Counted from the first letter of the stretch, positions 42,605 to 52,405 are shown. The stretch is DNA of 64,000 bases from an uncultured Parabacteroides sp. (GCA_900541965.1 UQLN01000012.1:1-64000), one strand, 5' to 3'. The notes: a model not told the origin generated them from the sequence alone. Numbers and translations: made by a program.

Positions 42605-43879
42605 TTATTCTTTTATTTTGCGTTTCCGACGGAAGCGCAAGTAATCATATAACCAAACGAGCAACAAAGGTACGGTAAAAGTCAATAAGTTGGTTGCAAG
42701 CCGGCTACCTTCTTTTTCTTTCACCATCTCGCCGGACAAACCTTTTTCAATTTCTACCTTTACTTGATTTTCGTATGGAATATCGTTATAATGCCATTTC
42801 CCCAGGATGGTTCCATCTTTTAGCAAAACAAGCCCCGGGTTAGAACGGATAATTGTTTTCAGCAAGACATCATCTGCCATCCGGAAAGGATATTCGGCGC
42901 CAGTATTGTCACTCCATTCGGTGATAGCTTGCTCCGACGAGCCTGTTACACAATAGAAGGTAATGTTGTGTTCGAGTGCATAATCATATACATCGTTTAT
43001 TTGTTCCACCTCGTCATCATCTGCATTCTCCAGTTTTGGAGCAATGAGTAGTAATATCGGTCTTGGATTATGGATGATTTCGTCGGTGACGTCTTCTCCT
43101 TTTTCATTGTATATATTAAAGGCGGCAACAGGAGGTGTGTATCCTTTTTTTATCAGTTCGGTTTTTGATTCGACAAAAGCCCATGTACTATCGTTCGCCG
43201 GATAATTTTCCAAGGTAAATTCTTTCTGTACTCCGTCTTTCTCATAAATAAAAGTATATTTATATTCATCCTCCGGGGCTCCGGGCGGAATTTCTGTCAG
43301 TGCGGGAATATTTGCTCCCAGCTTGTAGGGGCGGAAGTCGATGACCGGCAAATGATTGTAATTATGATAAGCAAAACCTATCGCAAAAATGTAGGCATAT
43401 AATGCAATGAACCAATAAACTCTGTAAGTGTAACATTGGAAGATGCGCTGGTTATGAATAAATATGATAATAGCGGCAGCTAACAGAACAATATTTTTAT
43501 AGAATGTCTCCCAATTACTGATAACCAGTGCATCCCCAAAACATCCACAGTCGGATACCGGGTCGAAAAGTGCCAGGTAAAGCGTTAACGGAGTCATGAA
43601 AGCCATGAAAAGGAGGGTAAGAAAAGAGACATACCGGCGGTAAACTCCAAACAACATGCATATACCTAATGCAAATTCGATTGCCGATAAATTGAAAGAA
43701 AATATAACCGTAAATGGCTGCAGTTTATCCAATCCGAATGATGCCAGGTATTCACCTATTTTTATAGCACCTCCCATTGGGTCGACCGCTTTTACAAAAC
43801 CGGAGAATATAAATACAACTCCGATCAGTACGCGGCAGCACTCTGTAACTATTTTAATAACGGTGTCTTTATATTTCAT
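42605..43879 (-). CDS. DoxX/MauE-like membrane protein with C-terminal thioredoxin-like domain
   Basis: A 424-residue protein with an N-terminal DoxX/MauE-type four-helix membrane part (~12-140) that carries 'DCGCFGD', a further helix pair (~160-180), a soluble thioredoxin-like domain without a CXXC motif (~270-380), and a final membrane helix ('LLTFTVPLLLVWLYDYLRF'). Such proteins are linked to redox or disulfide handling in the envelope; function is not established here. It overlaps the DUF1599 gene by four bases and is 33 bp ahead of tpiA, an arrangement conserved in Bacteroidota to my knowledge. Confidence 0.85.
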   Translation of the reverse strand: MKYKDTVIKIVTECCRVLIGVVFIFSGFVKAVDPMGGAIKIGEYLASFGLDKLQPFTVIFSFNLSAIEFALGICMLFGVYRRYVSFLTLLFMAFMTPLTLYLALFDPVSDCGCFGDALVISNWETFYKNIVLLAAAIIIFIHNQRIFQCYTYRVYWFIALYAYIFAIGFAYHNYNHLPVIDFRPYKLGANIPALTEIPPGAPEDEYKYTFIYEKDGVQKEFTLENYPANDSTWAFVESKTELIKKGYTPPVAAFNIYNEKGEDVTDEIIHNPRPILLLIAPKLENADDDEVEQINDVYDYALEHNITFYCVTGSSEQAITEWSDNTGAEYPFRMADDVLLKTIIRSNPGLVLLKDGTILGKWHYNDIPYENQVKVEIEKGLSGEMVKEKEGSRLATNLLTFTVPLLLVWLYDYLRFRRKRKIKE

Positions 43880-44418
43880 TCTCCATATTCCAGTTTAATC
43901 AACCCGAACAAGGCGTAATTAATCATATCCATATAATTAGCATCGATACCTTCCGAAACTAATGTTTTACCGTCGTGACTTTCTATTTGTTTTGTGCGAT
44001 AAATTTTCATTAAAATCAGGTCTGTATAAGAACTGATACGCATACTACGCCATGCCTCATCATAGTCATGATTCTTGGCGTACATCAATTCTTTTGTTTG
44101 TGTGATGTATTTATCATACAGGCTTAATGCTTCTTCGTTACTCATATCCGTTGTGTCGGCATATCCTTTGGCCAGTTGGATAAGGCCGATTACCCCATAA
44201 TTAACAATGGCAACAAATTCAGGGCGAATCCCCTCATCTACCATGCTAACGCCTTTCGTTTCAAGGCTGCGGATACGGTTAGCTTTGATGAATATTTGGT
44301 CGGTCACCGAGAGCGGACGCATGATGCGCCAAGAGGGACCATAATCTTTTAGTTTTTTTTCAAACAGCTCCCTGCATTGGGAGATAACCTTCTCGAACTG
44401 TTCTTTCGTGTCAGCCAT
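43876..44418 (-). CDS. DUF1599 protein with tandem internal repeat
   Basis: A 180-residue soluble protein whose two halves are alike: residues ~8-90 ('DYGPSWRIMRPLSVTDQIFIKANRIRSLE' through 'IVNYGVIGLIQL') and ~95-178 ('DYDEAWRSMRISSYTDLILMKIYRTKQIE' through 'MINYALFGLIKL'). Both contain the Pfam DUF1599 pattern, named nucleotide-modification-associated domain 1. Its role in the cell is unknown. It is first in the tpiA cluster and has a good promoter element upstream. Confidence 0.85.
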   Translation of the reverse strand: MADTKEQFEKVISQCRELFEKKLKDYGPSWRIMRPLSVTDQIFIKANRIRSLETKGVSMVDEGIRPEFVAIVNYGVIGLIQLAKGYADTTDMSNEEALSLYDKYITQTKELMYAKNHDYDEAWRSMRISSYTDLILMKIYRTKQIESHDGKTLVSEGIDANYMDMINYALFGLIKLEYGE

Positions 44419-44437
44419 AATCTCTTATTTATAAAGG

Positions 44438-44445
44438 CAAAGATA
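44438..44445 (-). promoter_or_regulatory. Promoter -7 element for DUF1599-tpiA-folE cluster
   Basis: The minus strand reads TATCTTTG, matching TAnnTTTG, 20 bp ahead of the DUF1599 ATG. Confidence 0.6.
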
Positions 44446-44479
44446 CGGATAAATCCTGTGACAACAGGCATATTACATA

Positions 44480-44517
44480 TTTTTTCATATAGGTAGCAGC
44501 TTACCTATATGAAAAAA
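44480..44517. terminator. Hairpin upstream of the tpiA cluster
   Basis: Perfect 16-bp arms (TTTTTTCATATAGGTA at 44480-44495, complement at 44502-44517) with a 6-nt loop, just beyond the hairpin at 44513-44552; the two share five A/T bases, so they may compete. Confidence 0.65.
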
Positions 44518-44552
44518 CTGCATGGGCATTTACTTTTGCCCATGCAGTTTTT
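44513..44552 (-). terminator. Intrinsic terminator of the M23 peptidase gene
   Basis: Perfect 16-bp arms (AAAAACTGCATGGGCA at 44513-44528; complement at 44537-44552) with an 8-nt loop; on the minus strand the left arm ends in a T run. Confidence 0.75.
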
Positions 44553-44572
44553 ATTTTGTATTGGTATGTTTG

Positions 44573-45814
44573 TTATGAACAGCGAAGTGAGCGTCCCGGT
44601 CTTAAAGTCGTTGTTTTTGAGATACCGTTAAGCTGACAGAGTTTGGAAACTGTCGTTCCATATTTAATGGCAATTGCTCCCAGTGTGTCGCCACTTTTAA
44701 TCCGGTAATAAACAGGAGTGGCTTGTGAGGGAGTTTCTGCTTTTTTGTTGCTTGAAACGTTGCTGTTTGTAAGTGAAGCTACTGCTGCTGCGTCTGCTTT
44801 TACTGTAGTGGCCTTAGCAGGAGCTTTTTTTGCAACACTTGTTTTTGTCTCGCTTGAACCTGCTGCACTACAACGGATCGATTGCCCTAAACGTAAGACC
44901 GAATTGCGGTTCAGACCATTCAGGCGGCATAATTCATTTACCGTTGTTCCATACATGCGGGCAATCTTGCCTAAATTGTCTCCGGATTTAACCCGGTGAA
45001 ACACCATGTGATTTGAAGAGGAAGTATAGATATTGCTTTTACGTCCGTTTATTTTCACATTACGGAAAACGTATATATCCTGATGCGGTACACTGTTTTC
45101 AAAATCGATAATTTCGGCAGGATTAATAGCCTGTCCAAGGAAACGAGTTTCAAAGTGAAGATGTGAACCTGTAGAACGTCCTGTATTTCCACCTAATGCA
45201 ATAGGGTCACCGGCATGAACTATTTGATTAACGTCAACAAGAGCCTTTGATAAGTGACCATAGATAGTTTCGAGTCCATTCGGATGGCGGATTACCAGAT
45301 AATTTCCATAGCCGCGGCGTTCAAAACTTCTGATACGGACTTTTCCGTCAAAGGCGGCATGAATTGTATCTCCAATCTGGACTTTCAGGTCAATACCTTT
45401 GTGCATACGACGGCGACGAGGACCATATTTAGACGTAATTCTAGTCATGGAATCCAAAGGAAAAAAGAAAGATGTACAGTCGATGGCGCAGGAATCGGGA
45501 AATGTAACGGCTGTTCCTCCACGGAACGGGTCAACCCATTGATTTTCCCAAGTAGAACCATATAATTCATCTGCAGGGAACATCAGGCTTTCTTTCGCCA
45601 GTTCTGCTTTTTCATTAATAGCAGCCAGTTCTTTTAATTCCAAATCTTTTTTGAAACCTACGCGGTCTGCCATCAGTTCGGAAACCTGATTTGCCATTTT
45701 CTTATTAATATGGCGGATTTCTTTGGATGTTTCCTGTTCAGTTTGTGCATTCGCCTGCACTGCCGATACCATAATTGTGGTACAACAAATGAATAGTAAT
45801 GCTCTTATCTTCAT
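44573..45814 (-). CDS. M23 peptidoglycan peptidase with two LysM domains
   Basis: A 413-residue exported protein (signal '...QANAQTEQ'). The LytM/M23 metallopeptidase core lies near 140-235, with 'RMHKGIDLKV' (His and Asp ligands) and 'GSHLHFETRF' carrying the other ligands. Two LysM modules follow, each starting 'RVKSGDNLGKIA' or 'RIKSGDTLGAIA' (~272-318 and ~367-412), so it binds and cuts peptidoglycan. I chose the ATG at 45814 over a GTG at 45826. It is a stand-alone gene; the 203-bp region beyond it (45826-46028) shows no gene. Confidence 0.95.
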   Translation of the reverse strand: MKIRALLFICCTTIMVSAVQANAQTEQETSKEIRHINKKMANQVSELMADRVGFKKDLELKELAAINEKAELAKESLMFPADELYGSTWENQWVDPFRGGTAVTFPDSCAIDCTSFFFPLDSMTRITSKYGPRRRRMHKGIDLKVQIGDTIHAAFDGKVRIRSFERRGYGNYLVIRHPNGLETIYGHLSKALVDVNQIVHAGDPIALGGNTGRSTGSHLHFETRFLGQAINPAEIIDFENSVPHQDIYVFRNVKINGRKSNIYTSSSNHMVFHRVKSGDNLGKIARMYGTTVNELCRLNGLNRNSVLRLGQSIRCSAAGSSETKTSVAKKAPAKATTVKADAAAVASLTNSNVSSNKKAETPSQATPVYYRIKSGDTLGAIAIKYGTTVSKLCQLNGISKTTTLRPGRSLRCS

Positions 45815-46028
45815 TATTTTTATCACTTACGATTCTATTAGACGACGATAATTCGGAGGGAGACAAGAAGAGTCTCGTTTAACGTCAACTTGTCAAAGGT
45901 CGTAAATTTGTATAGACCAGCAAAATACAATAAAGAAAAATTTCCTCAATAATAAGGATTCATAATAAATACGTGCTTTTAAAGTATTGAAAAACAAAGC
46001 GTAACAGGAAAACATGTTTCACAACATA

Positions 46029-48125
46029 TTAGCTAATCATGCCCCAATTCACCTTTCGTGCAAACAGTGTTTTTAACCTGTCATTTAACATCCTGTTGGC
46101 TTCGGATGTTAAATCCGGATCTTCGCTTAACACTTCTTTGGCTATATCACGGGCATATTGCAATATTTGTCCGTCCGCTGCAAGATTTGCAATTTTCAGG
46201 TCTATTCCTTCTCCGCTTTGGCGTGTTCCTTCAAGGTCTCCATGTCCCCGCAATCGTAAATCAGCTTCAGCTATTTCAAACCCGTTATTACTATTTACCA
46301 TGATTTCAAGCCGTTTCCGGGTATCGTTGCTCAGTTTGTAGGAAGAGACTAATATGCAATAAGACTGCTCGGCTCCACGTCCTACGCGTCCGCGTAACTG
46401 GTGCAGTTGGGACAGGCCGAAACGTTCGGCACTTTCAATTACCATAACCGAAGCATTAGGAACATTTACTCCTACCTCTATTACGGTAGTAGCCATTAAT
46501 ATCTGTGCTTCTCCGGAAATAAATTTTTGCATTTCAGTGTCCTTGTCAACAGCTTTCATTTTTCCGTGTACCATGCATACTTTATATTCGGGGAAAACTT
46601 CCTTAAATGTTTCAAAGCCTTCTTCCAGATTTTTGTAATCGAGCTTTTCACTGCCTTCAATAAGCGGATATACAACATAAATCTGTCGGCCTAACCTGAT
46701 TTCTTTTCGCAGGAAATCATATAATTGTGCTTTTTTATTGTCATAGCGATGGAGAGTTTGTATCGGTTTACGTCCGGGAGGAAGTTCGTCGATGACAGAA
46801 ACATCTAAATCTCCGTATAGCGTCATGGCAAGTGTCCGGGGGATGGGAGTGGCAGTCATTACCAATACATGAGGAACGACAGCATTCTTCATCCATAACC
46901 GGGAGCGTTGTTCTACACCGAAGCGGTGTTGTTCGTCTATGATGGCTAATCCGAGTGAAGAAAAGATTACGGTTTCTTCAATCAGCGCATGGGTTCCGAT
47001 AACGATTTGGATCTCTCCACTGGCAATGGCCGGCAATATCCGGTTTCGTTCCTTTTTCTTGGTAGAACCTGTCAGAAGCGCTACTTTAATATCCATGTCC
47101 TTCAGGAATTCCATTACTGTAGCATAATGCTGGTTGGCGAGAATCTCAGTAGGTGCCATCATGCATGCCTGACAATTATTGTCTACCGCCAATAACATGG
47201 AAAGTAGTCCTACCAGCGTTTTTCCGCTACCGACATCTCCTTGCAACAACCGATTCATTTGTCGCCCGCTGCCCATATCGAGGCGTATTTCCCTGACAAC
47301 CCGCTTTTGCGCGTTTGTCAGTTCAAAAGGCAGATAATCTTTATAGAACGTATTAAAGTAATGACCGACGGTAGGGAAGACTATTCCTTTGAGTTTTAGT
47401 TTTCTTAGGCTGGCGGTCTTGAGTATGTTTAATTGTATGAAAAACAGTTCGTCAAATTTCAGGCGGAGCTGTGCTTGCCGTAATTTGTCGACAGATTCAG
47501 GGAAATGTACATTCCGGATTGCTTCGGCAAATGGCATCATATGGATACGGTCCAGGATAGAGGATGGTAGTGTTTCCGGTAATATCCAATTCAGATGGCT
47601 AAGCAGGGCATATTGCATGTTTTGGATGGCACGGGAATTGAGGAACGATTTCTTCATCTTTTCTGATGTATTATAAAAAGGAGTCAGTCCGTTTGCCACT
47701 TGTTCTGCCTGTTCCATGGGGTCTATGTCCGGATGGGGAATGTTATAAATATGTCCGAACTCGACAGGTTTGCCGAATATGATATATTCTACACCGGTCA
47801 GTACTTTTTCTTTTATATAATTGATGCCTTGAAACCAAACTAAATCGATAGTACCTGTTCCGTCGGTAAATTTCCCTATCAACCGTTTGGTGCGTCCTTC
47901 ACCTACGGTGTCATAATAAAGGATACGTCCCTTTAATTGTATATAAGGCATATTGCCTGTAATCTCGGCTACTTTGTAGAAGCGGCTTCGGTCGATGTAT
48001 TTGTACGGAAAATAAAACAGCAAATCTTCAAAAGAAGAAATGCCTGCTTCTTTTTTTAATACTTCTGCTTTTTTAGGACCTACGCCCGGCAGATACATGA
48101 TGGAGCGTTTATCGAGATCGAGCAT
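46029..48125 (-). CDS. recG: ATP-dependent DNA helicase RecG
   Basis: A 698-residue monomeric SF2 helicase that rescues stalled forks. An OB/wedge domain comes first (~40-190), then the helicase motifs: 'LLQGDVGSGKTLVGLL' (Walker A, near 290), 'AIIDEQHRFGVEQR' (DEQH, near 395), 'MTATPIPRTLAM', 'MATTVIEVGVNVPNA', and 'QLHQLRGRVGRGAEQSYC'. It lies 20 bp after ispD in the same direction. Confidence 0.98.
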   Translation of the reverse strand: MLDLDKRSIMYLPGVGPKKAEVLKKEAGISSFEDLLFYFPYKYIDRSRFYKVAEITGNMPYIQLKGRILYYDTVGEGRTKRLIGKFTDGTGTIDLVWFQGINYIKEKVLTGVEYIIFGKPVEFGHIYNIPHPDIDPMEQAEQVANGLTPFYNTSEKMKKSFLNSRAIQNMQYALLSHLNWILPETLPSSILDRIHMMPFAEAIRNVHFPESVDKLRQAQLRLKFDELFFIQLNILKTASLRKLKLKGIVFPTVGHYFNTFYKDYLPFELTNAQKRVVREIRLDMGSGRQMNRLLQGDVGSGKTLVGLLSMLLAVDNNCQACMMAPTEILANQHYATVMEFLKDMDIKVALLTGSTKKKERNRILPAIASGEIQIVIGTHALIEETVIFSSLGLAIIDEQHRFGVEQRSRLWMKNAVVPHVLVMTATPIPRTLAMTLYGDLDVSVIDELPPGRKPIQTLHRYDNKKAQLYDFLRKEIRLGRQIYVVYPLIEGSEKLDYKNLEEGFETFKEVFPEYKVCMVHGKMKAVDKDTEMQKFISGEAQILMATTVIEVGVNVPNASVMVIESAERFGLSQLHQLRGRVGRGAEQSYCILVSSYKLSNDTRKRLEIMVNSNNGFEIAEADLRLRGHGDLEGTRQSGEGIDLKIANLAADGQILQYARDIAKEVLSEDPDLTSEANRMLNDRLKTLFARKVNWGMIS

Positions 48126-48145
48126 ATTGCGTTTTGATTCAATTT

Positions 48146-48847
48146 TTATGTACGATGTTCAAATAATGCCTCAGCCACTAATAAGTCAAACGGAGTGGTT
48201 ATTTTTATATTTTCCCGGTTGCCCGGAACGGTCATGATTGTATGTCCGGCAGCTTCTACAACTGAAGCGTCATCTGTAAATTGATCGTCATAAGGTTGTT
48301 CATATGCCTGCATAAGCAGGTTATATTCGAAAACCTGCGGGGTCTGTACTGCCATATAGCGGTTTCTGTCTACCGGATGGGAACCTGTTTCATCTGTTTC
48401 ACGCAGCGAATCAATCATGGGTACTGTTGGAATGACAGCTTTGCAACGACTTGCTTCTGTAAAACAGGTCGTGATTACTTCCGAAGAAACAAAAGGACGG
48501 ACACCATCATGTACGCCTACAATTATTTCTTCCTGATAGTCCGGGTTATTTCCGATTTCCTGTTGAAGAAGTTGCAGACCGTTCAGTACAGAATGGAAGC
48601 GGGTTGTTCCTCCATTTGCTATTTTGTGGGGAACTTTGCATCCGATTTCTTTACAAAGCATATTCCAGTAAGGTTGATGGTCTTCAGGTAATACAAGGAT
48701 CAGGCCGGCTGATGCGTCCCACTTATAAAAAGTCTCGAGTGTGTGCATCAGAATCGGTTTGCCATTCATCGGAATAAACTGCTTTGGCAAATCACCTCCC
48801 ATACGGAGTCCTTTCCCGCCAGCTACTATCAGGACATATTTTTTCAT
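48146..48847 (-). CDS. ispD: 2-C-methyl-D-erythritol 4-phosphate cytidylyltransferase
   Basis: A 233-residue MEP-pathway enzyme that attaches CMP to methylerythritol phosphate for isoprenoid synthesis. 'VAGGKGLRMGGDLPKQFI' (nucleotide-binding loop) lies near residue 8-25, 'VGVHDGVRPFVSSEVI' near 107, and 'QTPQVFEY' plus 'FTDDASVVEAAGH' near 175-200. It overlaps the xseB stop by one base and is followed by recG. Confidence 0.97.
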   Translation of the reverse strand: MKKYVLIVAGGKGLRMGGDLPKQFIPMNGKPILMHTLETFYKWDASAGLILVLPEDHQPYWNMLCKEIGCKVPHKIANGGTTRFHSVLNGLQLLQQEIGNNPDYQEEIIVGVHDGVRPFVSSEVITTCFTEASRCKAVIPTVPMIDSLRETDETGSHPVDRNRYMAVQTPQVFEYNLLMQAYEQPYDDQFTDDASVVEAAGHTIMTVPGNRENIKITTPFDLLVAEALFEHRT

Positions 48848-49044
48848 TATTCCAGTTCTTCTAAAACTTTTTTCACTTCTTCATCTACCTTATATAATTT
48901 CTCTTTACATAGCTTGATAAGCCGGGTTGCTTCTTTCACTTTTTCGGAAAGAATATCGACATCCAAATCTCCGTTTTCGATATCGGCAACTATTTTGCGG
49001 AGTTTTTCTACCGCGTCATTGTATGTTTCTTTCTTTTCTGCCAT
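48847..49044 (-). CDS. xseB: Exodeoxyribonuclease VII small subunit
   Basis: A 65-residue helical protein with the XseB pattern ('YNDAVEKLRKIVADIENGDLDVDILSEKVKEA'-like), which partners XseA in a single-strand-specific nuclease. It follows xseA by 9 bp and overlaps ispD by one base. Confidence 0.94.
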   Translation of the reverse strand: MAEKKETYNDAVEKLRKIVADIENGDLDVDILSEKVKEATRLIKLCKEKLYKVDEEVKKVLEELE

Positions 49045-49053
49045 ATGATTTTT

Positions 49054-50439
49054 TTATTTTACTATTTCGTCCGAATGTCCTTCTGTTTGTATCGGATTTA
49101 TGTTTGTGTTTTTGACCGATGAGTGGACTTTACCCCCGGCAAAGCAGGTGACGATTTCATCTCCAACCTGAAGTTCCGTTGCCTGTTTAATAATTTTGCC
49201 GTCTTTCAGAGTCAAGGTATATCCTCTTTTTAAGATATAATCGGGGGATGCCATCCGTATAAACTGTTCGGTTAGCTGGATGAAGCGGTTATAGCTATCC
49301 AACCGGGAGACTGTCCGGCTTTTCAGGGAAAGTGCTAACGTCTCCAATGAAGATGCGCGTAACTTTAATAAAGAAAACGCAGTGACCGGAAGTTGCGCTC
49401 CCAACTGTTGTAATAGAGAACGGTTACGCTCTATCCTGTTAATTGCCAGAGCAGGCAGGCGGTTGCCGAGCAGTTGGAGGAAGTTTTTTTGTTTTGCCAG
49501 GATATCTGTAGCCAAGGTACAAACATCTTGTTGGAGCTCTTCCAATTCTTCCGCTGCATTATCCATGCAGCCAATCAGAAATTCGGCAACAGCAGTAGGT
49601 GTTTTCATGCGGGTATGTGCAACCATGTCCAGAACCGTATCATCCCTTTCATGTCCGATACCGGTGATGATGGGAAGTGGAAACTGTGCACAGTTTGCAG
49701 CAAGCAGGTAGGAATCGAAACTGTTCAAGTCCGAAGTGGCACCGCCACCCCGTATAATCACTATCACATCAAATTTATCGGTATGAGGATAAATACGGTC
49801 TAAAGCAGCGATAATCGATTCTTCGGTTTTTTCCCCTTGCATTAGAGCAGGGAAGAGTTTGGGATAAAAAGGAAATCCTGCTTTATTTCCTGCAAGCTGG
49901 TTCAGAAAATCTTCATAACCGGCAGCCGTAGGTGATGTGATTACTGCTATCCGTTTGGGTAATGTCGGAAAAGGTAATTCCTTGTTTAGTGTAAATACGC
50001 CTTCTTCTTTTAACTGCCGGATGATTTCCATCCGCTTACGGAGCATATCTCCTAATGTATAGGTCGGGTCGATATCCAATACGGTCAGGCTATATCCATA
50101 TAATTCATGGAATTCGATAGATACTTTCACCAGCACTTTCAGACCTGAAGCGAATGCCTGGCCGGTTTCCATCTCAAAATAAGGTTTGAGCATTCGGAAT
50201 GTTTTTGCCCAAATGGAGCCCCGTGCCCGTGCTACTAACTGTCCCGTGATAGCGTTCTTTTCAATAAATTCCAGATAACAATGACCTGATGCGGCATTTG
50301 TCCGTATATCGCTTGTCTCGGCACGTACCCAGTATGTGTCGGGAAAAGCATTACGGACAGCTCCCTTTATGTAATTGTTCAGTTCCAAAAGGGACAGTTC
50401 CTGCCGTTTGTTGTTTATGTCGGTCTGATTATAAAGCAT
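49054..50439 (-). CDS. xseA: Exodeoxyribonuclease VII large subunit
   Basis: A 461-residue nuclease chain. An OB-fold comes first ('LSLLELNNYIKGAVRNAFPDTYWVRAE'), then the catalytic region with 'RIAVITSPTAAGYEDFLNQLA' near 140-160, 'VIIRGGGATSDLNSFDSY' and 'GIGHERDDTVLDMVAHTRMKTPTAVAEF'. The ATG at 50439 is preferred over a longer frame from 50538, because it has an A-rich ribosome-binding site and the extension is read inside the S8 gene. It overlaps the S8 protease gene by 11 bp. Confidence 0.95.
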   Translation of the reverse strand: MLYNQTDINNKRQELSLLELNNYIKGAVRNAFPDTYWVRAETSDIRTNAASGHCYLEFIEKNAITGQLVARARGSIWAKTFRMLKPYFEMETGQAFASGLKVLVKVSIEFHELYGYSLTVLDIDPTYTLGDMLRKRMEIIRQLKEEGVFTLNKELPFPTLPKRIAVITSPTAAGYEDFLNQLAGNKAGFPFYPKLFPALMQGEKTEESIIAALDRIYPHTDKFDVIVIIRGGGATSDLNSFDSYLLAANCAQFPLPIITGIGHERDDTVLDMVAHTRMKTPTAVAEFLIGCMDNAAEELEELQQDVCTLATDILAKQKNFLQLLGNRLPALAINRIERNRSLLQQLGAQLPVTAFSLLKLRASSLETLALSLKSRTVSRLDSYNRFIQLTEQFIRMASPDYILKRGYTLTLKDGKIIKQATELQVGDEIVTCFAGGKVHSSVKNTNINPIQTEGHSDEIVK

Positions 50440-51793
50440 TTTTTCTTTCTTTTTTGTATGCCTTGTATATATTGGGAATGCCGTATCCAAGCTCCGGGTC
50501 CGGATGTTTGTATTGGCTGGAATAGCGGTGCAATACATCGATCATATCCCTGTTGTTTAACCAAGGTAATGCCTGCCATAAGCAAATTCCCAGGCCTGCT
50601 AGTATAGGTGTGGCAAAAGATGTTCCATTCGCATAGCGAATTTCCCCGGAAGGTTCGATTACGCAGCTGCCGGAACCTAACGCGACAGCATCCGGTTTTA
50701 TACGCCCGTCGGCTGTATAACCGGTGGAGCTGAATGAACTTTTCCTTTTATCTTCGCAAATGGCTCCGACTGTAAAAATATTTGCTGCATCTGCAGGAAA
50801 GGTTATTTTCTCCCAGTTTCCACTGCCTTCATTACCGGCGCTACAAAAAATAAGAAGCCCTTTATTTGCCGCAAAGTCAGCGGCACGGCTGATAAAGGCC
50901 GTTTTACCATTCAGGTCGGAATGTTTATAAGATAGTTCATCCGCATCGAATGAGAAATAACCCAGAGATGAAGAGATAACGTCTACTCCTACACTGTCTG
51001 CATATTCCACAGCGGCTGTCCAATAGTCTTCTTCTATCGGAAATTCGGAATCGCTTTCTTCACTTTTGATCAGAAAATAAGAGGCTTGTGGGGCTGTACC
51101 TACCATAACCCCCGGGATATTGGCAGCGAGACAGGAGAGGACCTTAGTGCCATGGTCGTCTCCGACAAATACACTATGGCCTGGGAAAACTACATTATGC
51201 GTACCCAATAAATGCAGTGAATCAAAAGCAGCGATACGGTCCGCATTTTGAAAGCCGGCATCAATTACAGCGACTCGCATGCCTTCGCCCTGGAAACCTG
51301 CTTCATGTAATTTGATACCATTTAGCATTTTTATTTGCCTGGTCGCATAACCATATTTATCTTTTAGAGGTGTGTCAATACATTCGATGCGTTTTTTATC
51401 TTTGTATTCAGCGGGAGCTTTTCGTGTCCCTTTCCATACCCATTTGACCGAGTCGACGATAGATAGTTGTTTCAGTCGGTCGGCAACCGTACTGTCCGGG
51501 CATTCCATAACCACTGTTGTAAACCATTTGCTTTGTACAATAGGGATGGCGCCGGTAGAAGACAGCGTATCTATATAAGCAGGAGCAATGGGAAGATCGG
51601 ATTCCGAAATGGCTATCTTATTTTTTTTACGTCTTTGAATAGCTTCCGTCGATAAATAATCTTCGGGGTGTTCCATACTGAATCCCGTGTCGCCTTTGTC
51701 TTTCAGGTAAACACGAAAACAGAAACTTTCCCCAGCCGACAGGTAAAGGGGGAATAAGCATAAAAATATAATATATTTGATATACCGGTTCAT
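50429..51793 (-). CDS. S8 family serine protease (subtilisin-like), exported
   Basis: A 454-residue secreted or periplasmic subtilase with a signal peptide ('FLCLFPLYLSAGESF'). The catalytic triad is visible: Asp178 in 'RVAVIDAGF', His214 in 'GDDHGTKVLS', and Ser392 in 'NGTSFATPILAG', with the oxyanion Asn near 'CSAGNEGSG'. Residues 20-130 resemble a propeptide or accessory domain. It starts the xseA-xseB-ispD-recG group, an unusual partner. Substrate unknown. Confidence 0.92.
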   Translation of the reverse strand: MNRYIKYIIFLCLFPLYLSAGESFCFRVYLKDKGDTGFSMEHPEDYLSTEAIQRRKKNKIAISESDLPIAPAYIDTLSSTGAIPIVQSKWFTTVVMECPDSTVADRLKQLSIVDSVKWVWKGTRKAPAEYKDKKRIECIDTPLKDKYGYATRQIKMLNGIKLHEAGFQGEGMRVAVIDAGFQNADRIAAFDSLHLLGTHNVVFPGHSVFVGDDHGTKVLSCLAANIPGVMVGTAPQASYFLIKSEESDSEFPIEEDYWTAAVEYADSVGVDVISSSLGYFSFDADELSYKHSDLNGKTAFISRAADFAANKGLLIFCSAGNEGSGNWEKITFPADAANIFTVGAICEDKRKSSFSSTGYTADGRIKPDAVALGSGSCVIEPSGEIRYANGTSFATPILAGLGICLWQALPWLNNRDMIDVLHRYSSQYKHPDPELGYGIPNIYKAYKKERKNAL

Positions 51794-51851
51794 TGAAATT
51801 GATTTTCACATGTCTGCCGGACAAAATTACGAATTGTCGCGGACATAAAAA

Positions 51852-51878
51852 AGCCCGGCTTTTATCCGAAGCCGGGCT
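51852..51878 (-). terminator. Intrinsic terminator of the Lrp-family gene
   Basis: AGCCCGGCTT (51852-51861) pairs with AAGCCGGGCT (51869-51878); the minus strand continues with TTTTTT. Confidence 0.8.
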
Positions 51879-51895
51879 GCCTTGAAGATATCTTT

Positions 51896-52363
51896 TTATT
51901 CAAAAATATCGCAGATAGGAATTTCACGTTTTACGCTCTGCCGCAATGAAATAAGCGTTTCTGTCGCTGTGACTCCCGGAATTTCCTGGATACGTGTATT
52001 CAGCAATTCCATGAGATGTTCATTGTCGCGTGCATAAAGTTTAATAAGCATGGTATATGGACCTGTAGTGAAATGGCATTCCACCACTTCCGGAATTTTC
52101 TCAAATTCGGGTACTACGTCTTTATACATAGAACCACGCTCCAGTTTTACTCCGATGTAAGTACAGGTATTATATCCCAAAATTTTAGGATTAATATGAT
52201 AGCCTGAGCCAACGATCACATTCATGTCAATCATGCGTTGTACCCGTTGATGAATAGCAGCACGTGAAACACCACATTCTTCGGCGACATCCTTAAAAGG
52301 AATCCGGGCATTTCTTGAAATAATGTTCAATATCTGCCGGTCCAGTTTGTCTATCTTTTCCAT
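51896..52363 (-). CDS. Lrp/AsnC family transcriptional regulator
   Basis: A 155-residue regulator: an N-terminal HTH ('LDRQILNIISRNARIPFKDVAEECGVSRAAIHQRVQRM', here only a landmark at residues ~7-45) and a C-terminal RAM domain that binds amino acids and oligomerises ('VKLERGSMYKDVVPEFEKIP' and 'YTMLIKLYARDNEHLMELL'). It likely regulates amino-acid genes in response to an effector. A TACTTTTG element is at 52406-52413. Confidence 0.93.
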   Translation of the reverse strand: MEKIDKLDRQILNIISRNARIPFKDVAEECGVSRAAIHQRVQRMIDMNVIVGSGYHINPKILGYNTCTYIGVKLERGSMYKDVVPEFEKIPEVVECHFTTGPYTMLIKLYARDNEHLMELLNTRIQEIPGVTATETLISLRQSVKREIPICDIFE

Positions 52364-52405
52364 TTTCTACTTGTATTACTTTCCTGTTAATAGATTTAAT
52401 GTATC

